In this document: positions 22,579-33,093 of the stretch, one piece after another
Layout of the letters: each line of letters starts with the position of its first letter
Position numbering within the stretch: the stretch's first letter is position 1
NCBI GenBank assembly: GCA_037042915.1
Contig: CM073203.1
Location: 1,302,001-1,366,000, forward strand
DNA: 64,000 nt
Source: Auricularia sp. M13
Taxonomy: Eukaryota > Basidiomycota > Agaricomycetes > Auriculariales > Auriculariaceae
Direction: 5' to 3'
Made by a program: the position numbers and the translations under genes
The notes under the pieces: generated by a model
The model's input: the letters and a program-made list of their open reading frames with translations, nothing else
Databases searched by the model: none
What the model was told of the DNA's origin: nothing

Positions 22579-24360
22579 CTAAAAATCCCGGCCCTTGCCC
22601 TTGCGGTTGTCGCGCCTGTTGTCACGGTGAGGGGCCTGCGGCGGGTACAGCTGCGTGCACTCAGCCACGGTGTCACGAGGCAGGAGGTTGGGGACGGGGA
22701 CGGCATGGAAGCGACGCAGCGCCGCCGGGCGCTCGTGCCAAGCCGAGAGAAACTGAATAAATTGTTCGCGCATCTCCCACTCGAAGATGCGCCAGTTGAG
22801 GCCGAGCGTCGTGGGCCGCTCGACGCGCGACGGGAGCGGGATGCCGCCCAGCGGATCCATGACCTCCGTCCAGAATTGCATGATCTGGCGCGCCTCATCA
22901 GGGCGGCCCCAGGGGATCTGCTCGTCGACTGCGCGAGCGCCAACGCGCAGGGAACGCCAGCCGTCCTCCCCATAGTACTCGAGGACGGGACCCTCGTCCT
23001 CGGCCGCGACGTCGGGCAGACCGGAGTCTGGGCGCGTTGAGGGGCCGGCGATCAGAGGGGGAGTGCGCCCGCGCCGGATAATGAGGGGCGGCGAAGGAGC
23101 GCGGTGCATAGTCTCGCGGCGAGTAGGGCGCGGCGAGCAGGGACGCGACGCCGGACGGTCCGTGCGTCTGGGCGATGAGTGAGCGCGAAGCCGTTTATGC
23201 GCGTGTGCGTCGCCGTCAGTGGACACGTCGCGGCGGCGGCGGCTGTGGCGACGCGCGGGTGAGATAGAGCGGCGGCGAGCAAGCGGGCGGCCACGAGGGG
23301 CGGCGAGCCGACTGTCATTGTCGTCGTTGTTGCTGCCACCCTCTGACGGCGAGTGATACGAGGGGGGCGTGGGGGACCGCGGGGCGCGGGGCGGCGGGGG
23401 TGCGGAGCGCGGCGCCATACGCTGTGCGGCCTCGAGAGCCTCAATGCGCTCGAGCACCGCGGTGTGGTTCCTGTCCAGGATTGAGCCGTTGATGAGATCC
23501 TCCAGGCGGGCACGGAGGCGAGCGTTCTCATCCAAGCATGCCGCAATGTCGCTGCGGATGCCGTCAAGCGGGTAGTCCAGCGAGTCGACGTCCGGGTGCG
23601 TCTCCGGATCGATGAATGCGGCGAACTTGTTGTAGCGGTTAACGGAGTTGGTCTCCGTGCGGCGAACATCGTCCCGTAGGTCCTCGAGTGTCTGGAGTTG
23701 AGTGCGCGCGTCCTGTTCGACGCGTTCGACACGCTGCATGACCGCGAGCAGCGAGCGGACGCGGTCCTCGATCGTCGCAAGGCGTGCCTCAGTGGCCGGC
23801 GGCGCCACCGACACCGAGTTGAGGGCGGCACGAATAGACGCGACCTCTCGGGAGGTATCGTCGCGGGCAGATTTACCGAGCTTGCGGTCGTTCTCCGCGT
23901 CACGCCTGATTTTGTCGAGGAAAGACTCGACGTCGGCGAGACGGTCGCAGACGTTGAGGATCGCGCGGTCTTGATTGTCCGCTACAGCCGCCGCCGAGGC
24001 GCGGGTACTGCGAGTGCGTTTGGGCCTGCCTGACGGCGTTGTGGGGGCTGCCGGCGGGACGGCACCAGGTGCTGCGGTTGCCGGCGCGGGGATAGCGGTC
24101 GCACTCGGGGTAATAGGAGCCGCGGCCCCGGTTGTTGGGGCAGAGCTGTCGGTAGCCGTTGCCGGCGTCGAGGGCAGCGGCGGCGGCGGCGGCGCTGAAC
24201 CCACCGCTGTCGGGTGTTGGGCACCGGTGGACGATGTAGCTAAGGAAGGGGGTGTAAATGTTTGCCCCACTGAAGTGTGGAAAGACGCCGTACCATTGAC
24301 AGGCGTATCGGCACCGGCAGGCGTGTCTGCGGAGCTTTTGGTTGGCTGATTGGCGGCCAT
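22579..24360 (-). CDS. LINE-A ORF1 protein
   Basis: About 590 codons if started at the ATG at 24360, which lies in a good context (AAAATGGCC); the frame stays open upstream to an ATG at 24486. Seen: a Pro/Thr/Ala-rich N-terminal third, a central heptad-like stretch rich in Glu, Arg and Leu (about 23450-23950, LARLEDLI and RVERVEQDAR type segments) likely to form a coiled coil, an Arg/Ser-rich basic stretch (RRRSISPARRHSRRRR) and a folded-looking C-terminal part (IFEWEMREQFIQFLSAW). No CCHC knuckles. Coiled-coil plus basic region fits an RNA-binding, trimerising ORF1p that packages LINE RNA. The stop is 56 bases before the first ATG of ORF2. It seems intact. Confidence 0.7.
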   Translation of the reverse strand: MAANQPTKSSADTPAGADTPVNGTASFHTSVGQTFTPPSLATSSTGAQHPTAVGSAPPPPPLPSTPATATDSSAPTTGAAAPITPSATAIPAPATAAPGAVPPAAPTTPSGRPKRTRSTRASAAAVADNQDRAILNVCDRLADVESFLDKIRRDAENDRKLGKSARDDTSREVASIRAALNSVSVAPPATEARLATIEDRVRSLLAVMQRVERVEQDARTQLQTLEDLRDDVRRTETNSVNRYNKFAAFIDPETHPDVDSLDYPLDGIRSDIAACLDENARLRARLEDLINGSILDRNHTAVLERIEALEAAQRMAPRSAPPPPRAPRSPTPPSYHSPSEGGSNNDDNDSRLAAPRGRPLARRRSISPARRHSRRRRDVSTDGDAHAHKRLRAHSSPRRTDRPASRPCSPRPTRRETMHRAPSPPLIIRRGRTPPLIAGPSTRPDSGLPDVAAEDEGPVLEYYGEDGWRSLRVGARAVDEQIPWGRPDEARQIMQFWTEVMDPLGGIPLPSRVERPTTLGLNWRIFEWEMREQFIQFLSAWHERPAALRRFHAVPVPNLLPRDTVAECTQLYPPQAPHRDNRRDNRKGKGRDF

Positions 24361-24823
24361 TTTAGCTTCTTCAAACAAAGGACGGTTCGGAAGCGTAGAA
24401 GCAAGAGAGGGAAGGTAGCGAGCCGGGCACGGAGACTCGTAGGTTTTGTCGGGTGCAAGGGGAGATGGGGAGTGCCAGCGGACCAACAGCAGGACCCTAT
24501 GCGTTTATATATGCTGCGCAAGCGGAGCTGAAAAACTGAATCTCCGCACTTAAGAAGCCTCCGAAACTCAAAGTGGGACTGTATAGACCGACCGGAGGCA
24601 GTTTGAGGCAGTGCAGTGGCAGTGCTCAACCCCGGCAGGCACAAAGTAATGGTGTAAGTGAGCAGGCAAACAGCAGAGTGCTATGTGATGCATGAGGAAT
24701 CAGAGTGCTATGTAGTATTAAACCACTAATTCCACCAGCACAGTAAGCCGGAGCGGGGGAGTGACTGAGCACGTTCCGAGCAGTCACCGCGGTCAGCACA
24801 CAACACCGTACAGGAGCGACTTA

Positions 24824-25686
24824 CAGTGGAGGACATGGAGATTCGAACACCCCGATTTTTTACTCCAGTAAATTTACAATTCCACAACATTGGGTAGTAC
24901 CTTCCTCCCACCAATGACATGTGTTGATGACAAGTAGCCAAACTTTAACGTGGTGGTGGATTCATGTCGATTGCATTACTCTGTCACGAGGTGCAGCAGC
25001 AAGACTGATATGACTATATGCGAATTGCACAGCCCGGCAAATTTCATCCAAGCCAGGTAGCACTGAGACCTGTTGCGCATTGGTAAATGAGAAGGTACAC
25101 TACATGAATACACTCAAGGAATCTCATTTGCAGACTGCTTCATGGCTCAGAGCCATGACAACTGTGAAACACAGAATGCGCAAATTTTGTATACACTCTC
25201 AAAGCTCAACTGATTAGCTTCTGGACATGGCACTTGCGGGTCACAATCCATGTCTATATATCTCGTTGTTTGCAAGGTATCATGACCTGAGACTCTGTCT
25301 AGAGCAGATTGCGTAGTGTTCAAATTTTGCGCAGTCTGTGTTTCACAGGTGTCGTAGCTCTGAGCCATGAAGCAGTCTGCAAATGAGATTCCTTGAGTGT
25401 ATTCATGTAGTGTACCTTCTCATCTACCAATGCGCAACAGGTCTCAGTGCTACCTGGCTTGGATGAAATTTGGCAGGCTGTGCAATCCGCATATAGTCAT
25501 ATCAGTCTTGCTGCTGCACCTCATGACAGAGTAATGCAATCGACATGAATCCACCACCACGTTAAAGCTTGGCTACTTGTCATCAACACATGTTATTGGT
25601 GGGAGGAAGGTACTACCCAATGTTGTGGAATTGTAAATTTACTGGAGTAAAAAATCGGGGTGTTCGAATCTCCATGTCCTCCACTG
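24824..25686. mobile_element. 863-bp palindromic TA-flanked element, copy 2
   Basis: Same ends (CAGTGGAGGACATGGAG), exactly the same 863-bp length and nearly identical sequence to the copies at 1236 and 48057, with TA at 24822-24823 and 25687-25688. It lies in the 5' UTR of LINE-A. Its unique centre is in the opposite orientation to copy 1. Confidence 0.9.
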
Positions 25687-25816
25687 TATAGACGCGTAGG
25701 GCGGGCACAGCAATAGCGGAATTCCACAGGAAACAGAGCAGCAGAGCCCGCGGGCAGCAGAGGAAGACGGCGCGAAGGCAGGGAAGGAAGCCGGTGCGGC
25801 CACTGCTCTCGGGGTC

Positions 25817-27599
25817 ATGAGAAAAACGTGCGCACGTGCGCAAGGTGCGTGCACAACATTAATTCAACCATAGAAGCCCATTTAGATAAGATATTGTCAT
25901 CGTTGAAGGTGATGGTGGTAGCTATGATACCATTGCATGTGATTATCCAACAACGGTCATCAAACCTTAAATATACACAGAGATATTGTTGATATACACA
26001 TTTCAACTTGCGTGCGCACGTGCGCACGTGTGCAAAACTAACGTGCGCCTGCGCACGCATGTTGCAAGTATGCGCATGCAAGTTTGCAAGATGCGCACGC
26101 AAGTTCGAACCTTGCGCACGCACTGTTGGAACATGCGCACGCAGTCGTAATTGTTGCGCACGCTCACTTGGACTTTGCGCACGCTGTTGAAGAAATGTAC
26201 ACAAGCACTTCTTAAGCCTACATGCACCCCTCATAAATGAGTGTTCAATTACTGGACAGGGATCACATGTTCTGAGTTCACGTCTTGTTCGTTATCAAGA
26301 ACATTACATTCTGACAGACAGGTTTGGTTTACCAAAGTTATAGTTGGTTGACCAGCCCTTAAGTAATAATCTCCAATGAAGCAAAGCCCATGTGGTTATT
26401 ACATTAGTGCATCTCAACATGAATATACATCAGACCTAGTGCTACTTTCTTTTACGTGTCTTTGGTTTTTTGACAGGCTTTGTTGCAACTGCCACTGTTT
26501 TGCTTTTCTGGTGCTTTGCTGCAGCCCGTTCCTGTTCCTCCTCCTCCATTTCCATTTCTGCGAAGAATTGTCTGTAAAAGCAGGTCAGTAAGTTTGCTAA
26601 ATTCGATGACACCAAAAACTTAACCTTTTTCGACTTTGTGTTTCTCGCATTTCTGCATTTGACATTTCGGGGGTGGGTGGTCTTTTGGGTGAATCTTCCC
26701 TATAGTCTGGTCCACGCTGTGCATTGTTGTGTTTGAATCAACTTCTGCAAAGCAAAAAATGAATGACTTACTGTGATAGCCAAATCATGTTCCTCAGACT
26801 CTATGTCCCATCCTGCTTCATCATATCTATCCTCTGTTGGACCATGCACGTAGGGATTCCAGTGATGCTGGTGGTGACCAGCATCAAGGCCCCATTGTGA
26901 CAAAGCAGATAAGCCTAGGTCACAGGACTGATCAAGCATCAAGTCCTCTAGGATGGACAACACAAACACGTCCAGGTCAACCTGCTGCTTGGGACCTTTA
27001 TACTGAACTTGGTACTGATCCCAAGCTTCAGCTACTGTCATCTTGTTGTGGGATGCAAGAATGTTGGCAATCAAATACATTTGCAACTTCAAGTGTGCAT
27101 TAACGTTCGAGTGTAACACAACTTCTGATTCATTACACTTGTGATATATAGTGTGCATTAATCTTTGGGCCTAATGTAATATCCAACTGATCACTTTAAC
27201 ATGCATTGCAAGCTCTGTAATCCACACTGCTGATGACTTCCTCGACAGTAACGTGGTTTCTAGTTCATTACGCTTGCGGCTTCTAATGTGTATGCTGAAT
27301 ATAAGATAAGCTTTAGTATACCGCTGACTTTGAATGTGTGTTATCCATCAAGAATGATACAATACACTAGCAACCTCAGACTTGCGCACGCATACTTGTG
27401 ACTTGCGCACGCATACTTCTGACCTGCGCACGCACACCCATGACCTGCGCACGCATGAGGAAAAGCGTGCGTTCAGAGTTTTGGACCCTGCGCACGCAAG
27501 TGAAAACCATGCGCGCGCATTTTGAAAACTGTGCACGCAAGTTGTACGCACGCAAAATTCTGTGCACGTGTGCGCACGCACCCTGCGCACGTTTTTCTA
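25817..27599 (-). mobile_element. 1.78-kb TIR element with GTGCGCACG subterminal repeats
   Basis: Ends read GAGAAAAACGTGCGCA on the left and the inverse of TAGAAAAACGTGCGCA on the right. The 6-bp sequence GGGGTC is duplicated at 25811-25816 and 27600-27605. Both subterminal regions (25830-26190 and 27375-27595) carry about a dozen TTGCGCACGCA-type words in arrays, and an AT-rich interior carries a spliced gene. Terminal inverted repeats plus clustered subterminal words suggest a cut-and-paste DNA transposon, but I cannot assign the superfamily. It sits in the LINE-A 5' UTR. Confidence 0.75.
26442..27158 (-). CDS. Three-exon gene inside the 1.78-kb element, 202 residues, unknown
   Basis: Exons on the minus strand: 27158-26772, 26716-26625 and 26571-26442 (387, 92 and 130 nt, together 203 codons with the TAG stop). 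The introns are 55 and 53 bases with GTAAGT...CACAG and GTTAAG...TACAG edges, and the phases agree. The N-terminal part is helical (NAHLKLQMYLIANILASH, DVFVLSILEDLMLD). The middle is acidic with His and Tyr. The C-terminus has an acidic run (EMEMEEEEQERAAAKHQ) followed by a Lys-rich tail (PVKKPKTRKRK) that looks like a nuclear localisation signal. I do not recognise the family. It could be the C-terminal remnant of the element's transposase or an accessory protein. The clean splicing and lack of stops suggest it was under selection until recently. Confidence 0.6.
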
Positions 27600-28149
27600 G
27601 GGGTCCCTGCTCTCGCAGCGCAAGCAGAGCGACAAATCCAACTCCCAAGCCTGATAGGCAGGTCTGTCCGCGCCAATGGATGCGGTAGAGCGCGTCTGCG
27701 TGACACCAAGTGCTGTGCTTGTCGACTTCCGTTTTAGGAAGGTAGTGGTTAGTCCGTGTCGTCTGTCCAGAGGGTCCGCATCCTCAGCCATTGAGCGGCT
27801 CCGGAGGTCGGTCAGACACTGCTGACCTTTGGGTCCAAGAAGCGGCTTCCCGAGTAAATAAATAATAACTTCGATTTTTCGTATGACTTAGCTCAGAAAT
27901 ACATGGAAAAGGTTTGGATTGGGCTTGGATGCTCGGAAGCATTCCCTGGATCTGGGGTGTGCCCTGTTTGGATTCTGGCACCAGATTTAGATCCGGTGGC
28001 ATCAGCCTAGATGACAGGTGCCACAACTTGGATCCCTCACAAGAATCTTGGATGCAGGGGTAAGATTCTGGAACACACCTCAAAAAATTGGATGTAGGCT
28101 CGTTTTTGGATAAAATAACTTTTGTACACTATGAGGAGGATAGGCTGGA

Positions 28150-28635
28150 GACTGCCAAGCTTCGGGTCCAAAAATTATCAGACTTCGATACTCTCTGAGA
28201 ATAAATTATAGCTTCAATTTTTCTCATGAGAGAGCTCAGAACCACTTGGAATTGGGTCGGATCAGAGGCATTTCTTGGATCTGGGGTGTGCCCCGTTTGT
28301 GGGCACACGATTTGGATCCAGTGAGATCGATCTGGATGACAGGTGCTGCAGCTTGAATCACACCCTGCGGCCAGTCCTTTTCAAGCCATTTTCCAAGCTG
28401 GAAAACGGGTTGAAAACCCGTTGGACACATTTTCAACCCATTTCTAATCTATTTTCCGCTTTTTAGGATATTCAACTCATTTTCCACATTAGAAAATGGT
28501 TTGCAAAGGACTGGCTGCGGGGAGTGAATCTCTCACAAAGTTTTGGATTCTGGGGTGAGAATTTGGAAAATACCTTTACAAAATTGGATGAGGGCTCCCT
28601 TTTGGTAAAATAATTATTGTACACATTAAGGAGGA
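28150..28635. repeat. Half copy of foldback family I
   Basis: It matches the right arm of the element at 9404-10123 (GGATCTGGGGTGTGCCCCGT, then a diverged copy of the CACAAGAATCTTGGAT stretch) and ends GTACACATTAAGGAGGA next to TA at 28636-28637. The left arm is absent. A 166-bp MITE lies within it. Confidence 0.7.
28360..28525. mobile_element. 166-bp MITE with 5-bp target duplication
   Basis: Terminal repeats ACACCCTGCGGCCAGTCC and the inverse of ACTCCCCGCAGCCAGTCC. GAATC is duplicated at 28355-28359 and 28526-28530. The related foldback arms lack this segment, which supports a clean insertion. The interior holds further inverted words around AAAACGGGTTGAAAACCCGT. The superfamily is not clear from 5-bp duplications alone. 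Confidence 0.75.
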
Positions 28636-28637
28636 TA

Positions 28638-29500
28638 CAGTGAAGGACATGGATATTCAAACACCCCAATTTCTTACTCCTGTAAATTTAGAATTTCACA
28701 ACAGTGGGTAGTACCTTCCTCCCACCAATTACATGTGTTGATGACAAGTAGCCAAGCTTTCACTTGGTGGTGGATTCATGTTGATTGCATTACTCTGTCA
28801 CGAGGTGCAGCAACAAGACTGATATGATTATATGCAGATTGCACAGCCTGCCAAATTTCATGCAAGCCAGGTAGCACTGAGACCTGTTGCGCATTGGTAG
28901 ATGAGAAGGTACACTACATGAATGCACTCAAGAAATCTCATTTGCAGACTGCTTCATGGCTCAGAGCTACGACAAGTGTGAAACACAGAATGGATAAAAT
29001 TTGAACACTACACAATCTACTCGAGGGAGAGTCTCAGGTCATGATACCTTGCAAGCAATGAAATATATAGACATGGATTGTGACCCGCAAGTGCCAAGTC
29101 CAGAAGCTAATCAGTTGAGCTTTGAGAGTGTAGACAAACTTTGTCCATTCTGTGTTTCACAGTTGTCGTAGCTGTGAGCCATGAAGCAGTCTGCAAATGA
29201 GATTTCTTGAGTGCATTCATGTAGTGTACCTTCTCATCTACCAATGCGCAACAGGTCTCAGTGCTACCTGGCTTGCATGAAATTTGGCAGGCTGTGCAAT
29301 CTGCATATAACAATATCAGTCTTGTTGCTGCACCTCGTGACAGAGTAATGCAATCAACATGAATCCACCACCAAGTGAAAGCTTGGCTACTTGTCATCAA
29401 CACTTGTCATTGGTGGGAGGAAGGTACTACCCACAGTTGTGGAATTCTAAATTTACAGGAGTAAGAAATTGGGGTGTTTGAATATCCATGTCCTCCACTG
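28638..29500. mobile_element. 863-bp palindromic element, diverged copy
   Basis: Starts CAGTGAAGGACATGGATATT, ends with TCCTCCACTG, and is flanked by TA at 28636-28637 and 29501-29502. The length is again 863 bp, but many single-base differences separate it from the three near-identical copies, so it is an older insertion. Its left TA is the same TA that ends the foldback half copy. Confidence 0.85.
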
Positions 29501-29502
29501 TA

Positions 29503-30316
29503 TGTCTATGCCTCCACCATCCAGTGGATGTATACACGTGGCAACATGCAATATGGCATGACTAGCATGTGGGAAAAACTCGAACGGTCCCGAACCTCGT
29601 TGAACAGCAGCAGATTGTGTTCAGGGGACAAACCGGTTGAGTGCCAAGATCTCTGGCCTCTCAGCTATATACATGGTGCGTAGCAACAGCCAAACCGAAT
29701 ATGGCATGAACCCGGACTTATAATTCGAACATAGCATTGCCACTTCAAATCTAGGAGAAGTTTGGCTGGAGAGTCATGTACATCTGCTATCCTAGCCGCA
29801 CCACTGCAGAGCACTTTGCTGCCATGGCCAGCACCCTACCTATGTCTTTTGGTGACCCACTCAAACAGCCTAAGATGTGTGCAAACTTTCTGTACCGGCA
29901 CAGCAGAGCACTTGTCACTCGCTGAGACCAACGCTCAAGAGAGGAGAGAAGGACGAGGAAGAACAAACAAGCGGTACAATACACTAGACGAAACCTAGAG
30001 TACACACATCTACTCCCCACAACCTATATACCCATCCCCAATGACAGCTGATCAGGTCCAGAGTGATCCAGGGGCTAAGGGATGTCTCCATCAGCACTCC
30101 TCATGCTGCTGACACCCCATGGAACCCCTATTGAGCACAGTCCGAGGGTATGGGGGGTACCAAGATACACCACACACACCAAGCACAAGGACCACAAAGA
30201 AGAACGAAGCCCAGGGACGAAAGGATGGCGCTGAGGTGTAGAGAACATAGGCTGGGAGTCTGAAGGTGTAGCTGAGCTTGTACCAGACAACCGCAATCCC
30301 CATACTATCCATCCAC
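29503..30316. other. No supported gene
   Basis: About 800 bases with short ORFs only and no recognisable protein or repeat. The base composition is ordinary. Confidence 0.35.
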
Positions 30317-30326
30317 TGGGTTCGGC

Positions 30327-30773
30327 TGTAAGTGACTGTCCCCCACTATTCCACGTGTAATTCCACCTCAAAAATGAAAGTTCTCATAAATGAAGTGAAA
30401 CACCTAAATCTGAAAAGTTTCTCAGGTGGAATGGGTGGAATTCTATGTGGAGCTTCTGGCACTTTATTCCACCTAGTACCACCTATTCCACGTGGAGTCA
30501 ACACAAGTAGTGCCATGGCATGCATCTCAAGGTTAGGTTAGGTTAGGAGTTAGATTAGGTTAGATTAAGGTTAGGCTAGCTTGGGAAACATTTTCTTCCC
30601 AAATTCCACGTGGAATGTAGTCTGATTGAGTTTTAACAGAGGCATTGGAGTTAGATTAGATTAGGCTACTGTGGGGATGAGTTAGGGGTTAGGTTAGGTT
30701 AACTTAGGTTAAGTAAAAAAAAATTCATCTGGAGGTCACTCCACCTGGAAAGGTGGGGAGAGAGTCAGGTTCT
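30327..30773. mobile_element. 447-bp relative of the 2-kb MULE-like element
   Basis: Begins TGTAAGTGACTGTCCCCCAC and ends GTGGGGAGAGAGTCAGGTTCT, like 10914-12916. TGGGTTCGGC (30317-30326) and TGGGTTTGGC (30774-30783) form a 10-bp duplication with one mismatch. Inside are TTCCACCT/GGTGGAAT words and, at 30531-30715, a loose run of GGTTA/TTAGG repeats. No coding sequence. Confidence 0.7.
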
Positions 30774-30783
30774 TGGGTTTGGC

Positions 30784-32484
30784 GCTGGTGGGAAGGCATA
30801 CAAGAGCATCTCCAAGCTCGAGGCTGCATAAGGTGTCAGCCAAAGACTATCTGAGGTCCGAGGAGGGTCCTAGAGTATATCCCAAGCATGACAGTGCCCG
30901 TGAACGGTGCATAGAACCACAGTCTGAGGGTAAGGAGCCATCACCAAGCCAAATTGGGGGTATACACTGAGGGTGTCTCACCCCCTAGACAGGTAGGGAG
31001 GTGTGTAGGTCATATCCTGAGCCGAACGACCTGAGGCACACAACCCTGGCCGAGTCTGTATGCAACAGCAGTCAAACGCTCAGCGAAGCTATGTAAAACC
31101 CATGGGAAAACTGACAGAGCCTGTGATGACTGTGATGACCACTATATATACAACGACTTTCCACACTTTGGCACCTGGGAGAACTACGTCAACTGGCATG
31201 CACGCGAGAGGGTGTTTTTCTTCTTCAACTACAGTGTCCTTGCTGCTGCATGTGGCGGGTTGAGTTGGGTGGCTTGACTATTCAACAGCTTGTGGTATCC
31301 ATGTGGTATTACAACAAGAACAGTGTCATTCAAACATGTTCCATGGGGTAGTGCACTCGACCCCACCTGTTCCTGCAGATGCATGACATGCTCTTGGACG
31401 ATGCCTCTCTGTTTTCACCAGAAACAGTGGAGCCATGCATGCAGCCTGTACTGTTCATAGGCAGGCCAAACCTCTCACTTTGTGAGCCAAAAAAAAAATC
31501 TGCAGGTGCAGCTGGAGGTACTGACCTATCAACTACAATAAATCATGGTATATCTGGTTCAATATATTTTTGAACCCCAGACATGGCATTGGATCGACAA
31601 AGAGAAATTGTGAGATTATGATGTCTGGTATTGATACATAGTGCAAAGCCCGCTCACTTGAACATCAGGGAAGACAACCTGGCTGGTAATAAATGTGTGT
31701 GCCAGAAAGAAAATATGTGCACCTTGCTGCTGCCAGGGGCTCATGGAGCCCAGCAGGTTGACATTGTGATGCCTACGACAATTGGGAGAATCTATGCATG
31801 AAAGCAGAATGACTGACCTTTGAGACAGGCATGGAAACATTTGGTCTGCCGCAACTGCCAGCAAAGGCATGGCCACATGCTGTGCTCAAGACTGGGCACC
31901 AGTAGCAACACCACCGATTTCCCAAAGGCCAAATGCCTCTGCTGTACGCCTGAGGAACATGAAGGTGGTCAGGAGGTGGATGCAAATCAAACATATCAGC
32001 TCAGCGCTGCAGCTGATGGCTCGCCTGCTGCCAAGACGGGGCAGAAAGGGCTGAAGGAACTTATTGAAGACACCATTTTTGCAGAATGCAGAAGAGAAGG
32101 TGTTATTTCTTTCTGGCATGATTTCAAAGCTGCACATTGACATCAGGGCCAAGTTGGCCTAAACACAGTGGGCAGATCCGCATGAAGCCATTTCCTGGGG
32201 ATGTTCCCTTCTTTCGGCATCCTCTGCTTGCTTCATGAGCATGAAGTTGCTGTTCCCCTATCTTCCAGGACCATACAATGCTCAAGACACTCCTATTGGA
32301 GCAGCAAATGCACACGTCTGAGCAGCACGCTGTGGCCGGACTAAAGCTTGCTGTTGAATGTGCTCGAATCCTACCAGTATTAGCCAAGGTCAAGGACGAC
32401 ACCATGATGCTGAAGGCATGGACGAACATGCAGTCATGTGACGCAATCGTGCATGTGAAAGACTGGATGAGAATCTAACACTGC
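30784..32484 (+). pseudogene. Decayed coding sequence, unrecognised
   Basis: Open fragments in changing frames are separated by stops: around 31145-31230 (FPHFGTWENYVNWHARERVF), 31820-32140 (with CLCCTPEEHE) and 32278-32478 (MLKTLLLEQQMHTSEQHAVA to a stop). The texture is of a protein gene that has picked up many changes. I do not recognise it. Confidence 0.35.
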
Positions 32485-32780
32485 CCTCCAGTTCCACCTG
32501 GAATCCAGATGAAATTCTGGTGGAAAACCTGCTCCAGACAAAATATTTTCCAAAGGGTATAAAATTATGCTAGAGATCACAAATAAGGTTCAGAGATGCA
32601 CAGCCACATCAGGAAACATGAAAATGTTCCAGTAACCCAACCTAACCTAGCACTTAATCACAGTTTTTAATGAGTTTCCACATTGGTTCCAGTGGAATTC
32701 CTCTAGAATCAAGCAATTCTGGCCCATCTGATCCAATGGTCCGGTGGAATTCCATCCTAATTCCACCTGAGGGGTATACC
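32485..32780. repeat. Remnant with TTCCACCTGGAAT words
   Basis: The same GGAATTCC/TTCCACCTGG words as the subterminal parts of 10914-12916 and 30327-30773 occur at both ends (about 32488-32515 and 32690-32775), with CCTAACCTAGC between them. The canonical TGTAAGTG end is not found, so it is a decayed or distant relative. Confidence 0.45.
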
Positions 32781-32871
32781 ATCAAAATATGATGGATTTA
32801 AAATTTTGATACTTTTTTCTTTTTTGCAAAGTTGCATTTTTTCCCACCTGAAATTGGGAGGCACTGTTACG

Positions 32872-33093
32872 ATCATGCCCTCTTGGATCACAGAGAGATC
32901 CGCGGAGCAGGTCCCGGGCAAAGTCCGATAAGGGTCCCATCTAAACGGGACCCATATCGCCGCGTTTCGCGGCCGCTCCATACATCTAAACGGGGCCCGC
33001 GGTGGCCGTCAGGTGCGTTCATGGTCCATCTAAACGGGACCCGCGGTGGTGCTGACGGCTGCTCCCAGCACCACGCCTTTCGGTGGCGGCCGC
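32872..33093 (+). repeat. LTR fragment related to the Gypsy A LTR
   Basis: Begins TGTTACGATCATGCCCTCT and stays similar to the start of the Gypsy A LTR (43656, TGTTATGATCGTGCCCTC) for about 45 bases, then departs and repeats CATCTAAACGGG three times. It stops where the Gypsy B LTR begins, so Gypsy B probably inserted into or beside an older LTR. Confidence 0.55.

Larger units (their letters stand above)
16830..27763 (-). mobile_element. LINE-A, two ORFs, 5' end at right, with four nested insertions
   Basis: A non-LTR retrotransposon on the minus strand: 5' UTR (about 24490-24822, 25689-25810 and 27606-27763), ORF1, a 56-base gap, ORF2, a 3' UTR of about 490 bases and a microsatellite tail (TAG repeats on the plus strand, CTA on the element strand) at 16830-16845. 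GTCCACAG at the left junction and GTCCAGAG at the right junction may be a target duplication. Without its passengers (610, 812, 863 and 1783 bp) it is about 6.8 kb, normal for a LINE. The 5' boundary is inferred from where the host foldback sequence resumes. Confidence 0.75.
16509..28140. mobile_element. Foldback family I copy split by LINE-A
   Basis: The left arm (16509-16829, beginning TCCTCCTTATACTGTACAA) and the right arm (27764-28140, ending with the inverse TACACTATGAGGAGGA) are inverted relatives of the complete element at 9404-10123, with TA at 16507-16508 and 28141-28142. The centre that in the complete copy lies between the arms is here divided: the left part stops at AAGGTCCACAGT and the right part resumes at TGTCCAGAGGGTCCG. 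Everything between is later insertions. Confidence 0.75.

Noticed and set aside
22537-24349. Plus-strand ORFs opposite LINE-A ORF1
   Set aside because: They mirror the GC-rich ORF1 coding strand and have no independent motifs.
25990-26190. Regularly spaced GCGCACGCA words, checked as a CRISPR-like array
   Set aside because: Repeats are too short and degenerate, spacers vary, and the genome is eukaryotic; they are subterminal transposon repeats.
30531-30715. GGTTA/TTAGG runs, possible telomere relic
   Set aside because: The repeats are irregular, interrupted and mostly TTAGG, not the fungal TTAGGG, and they lie inside a short TIR element.
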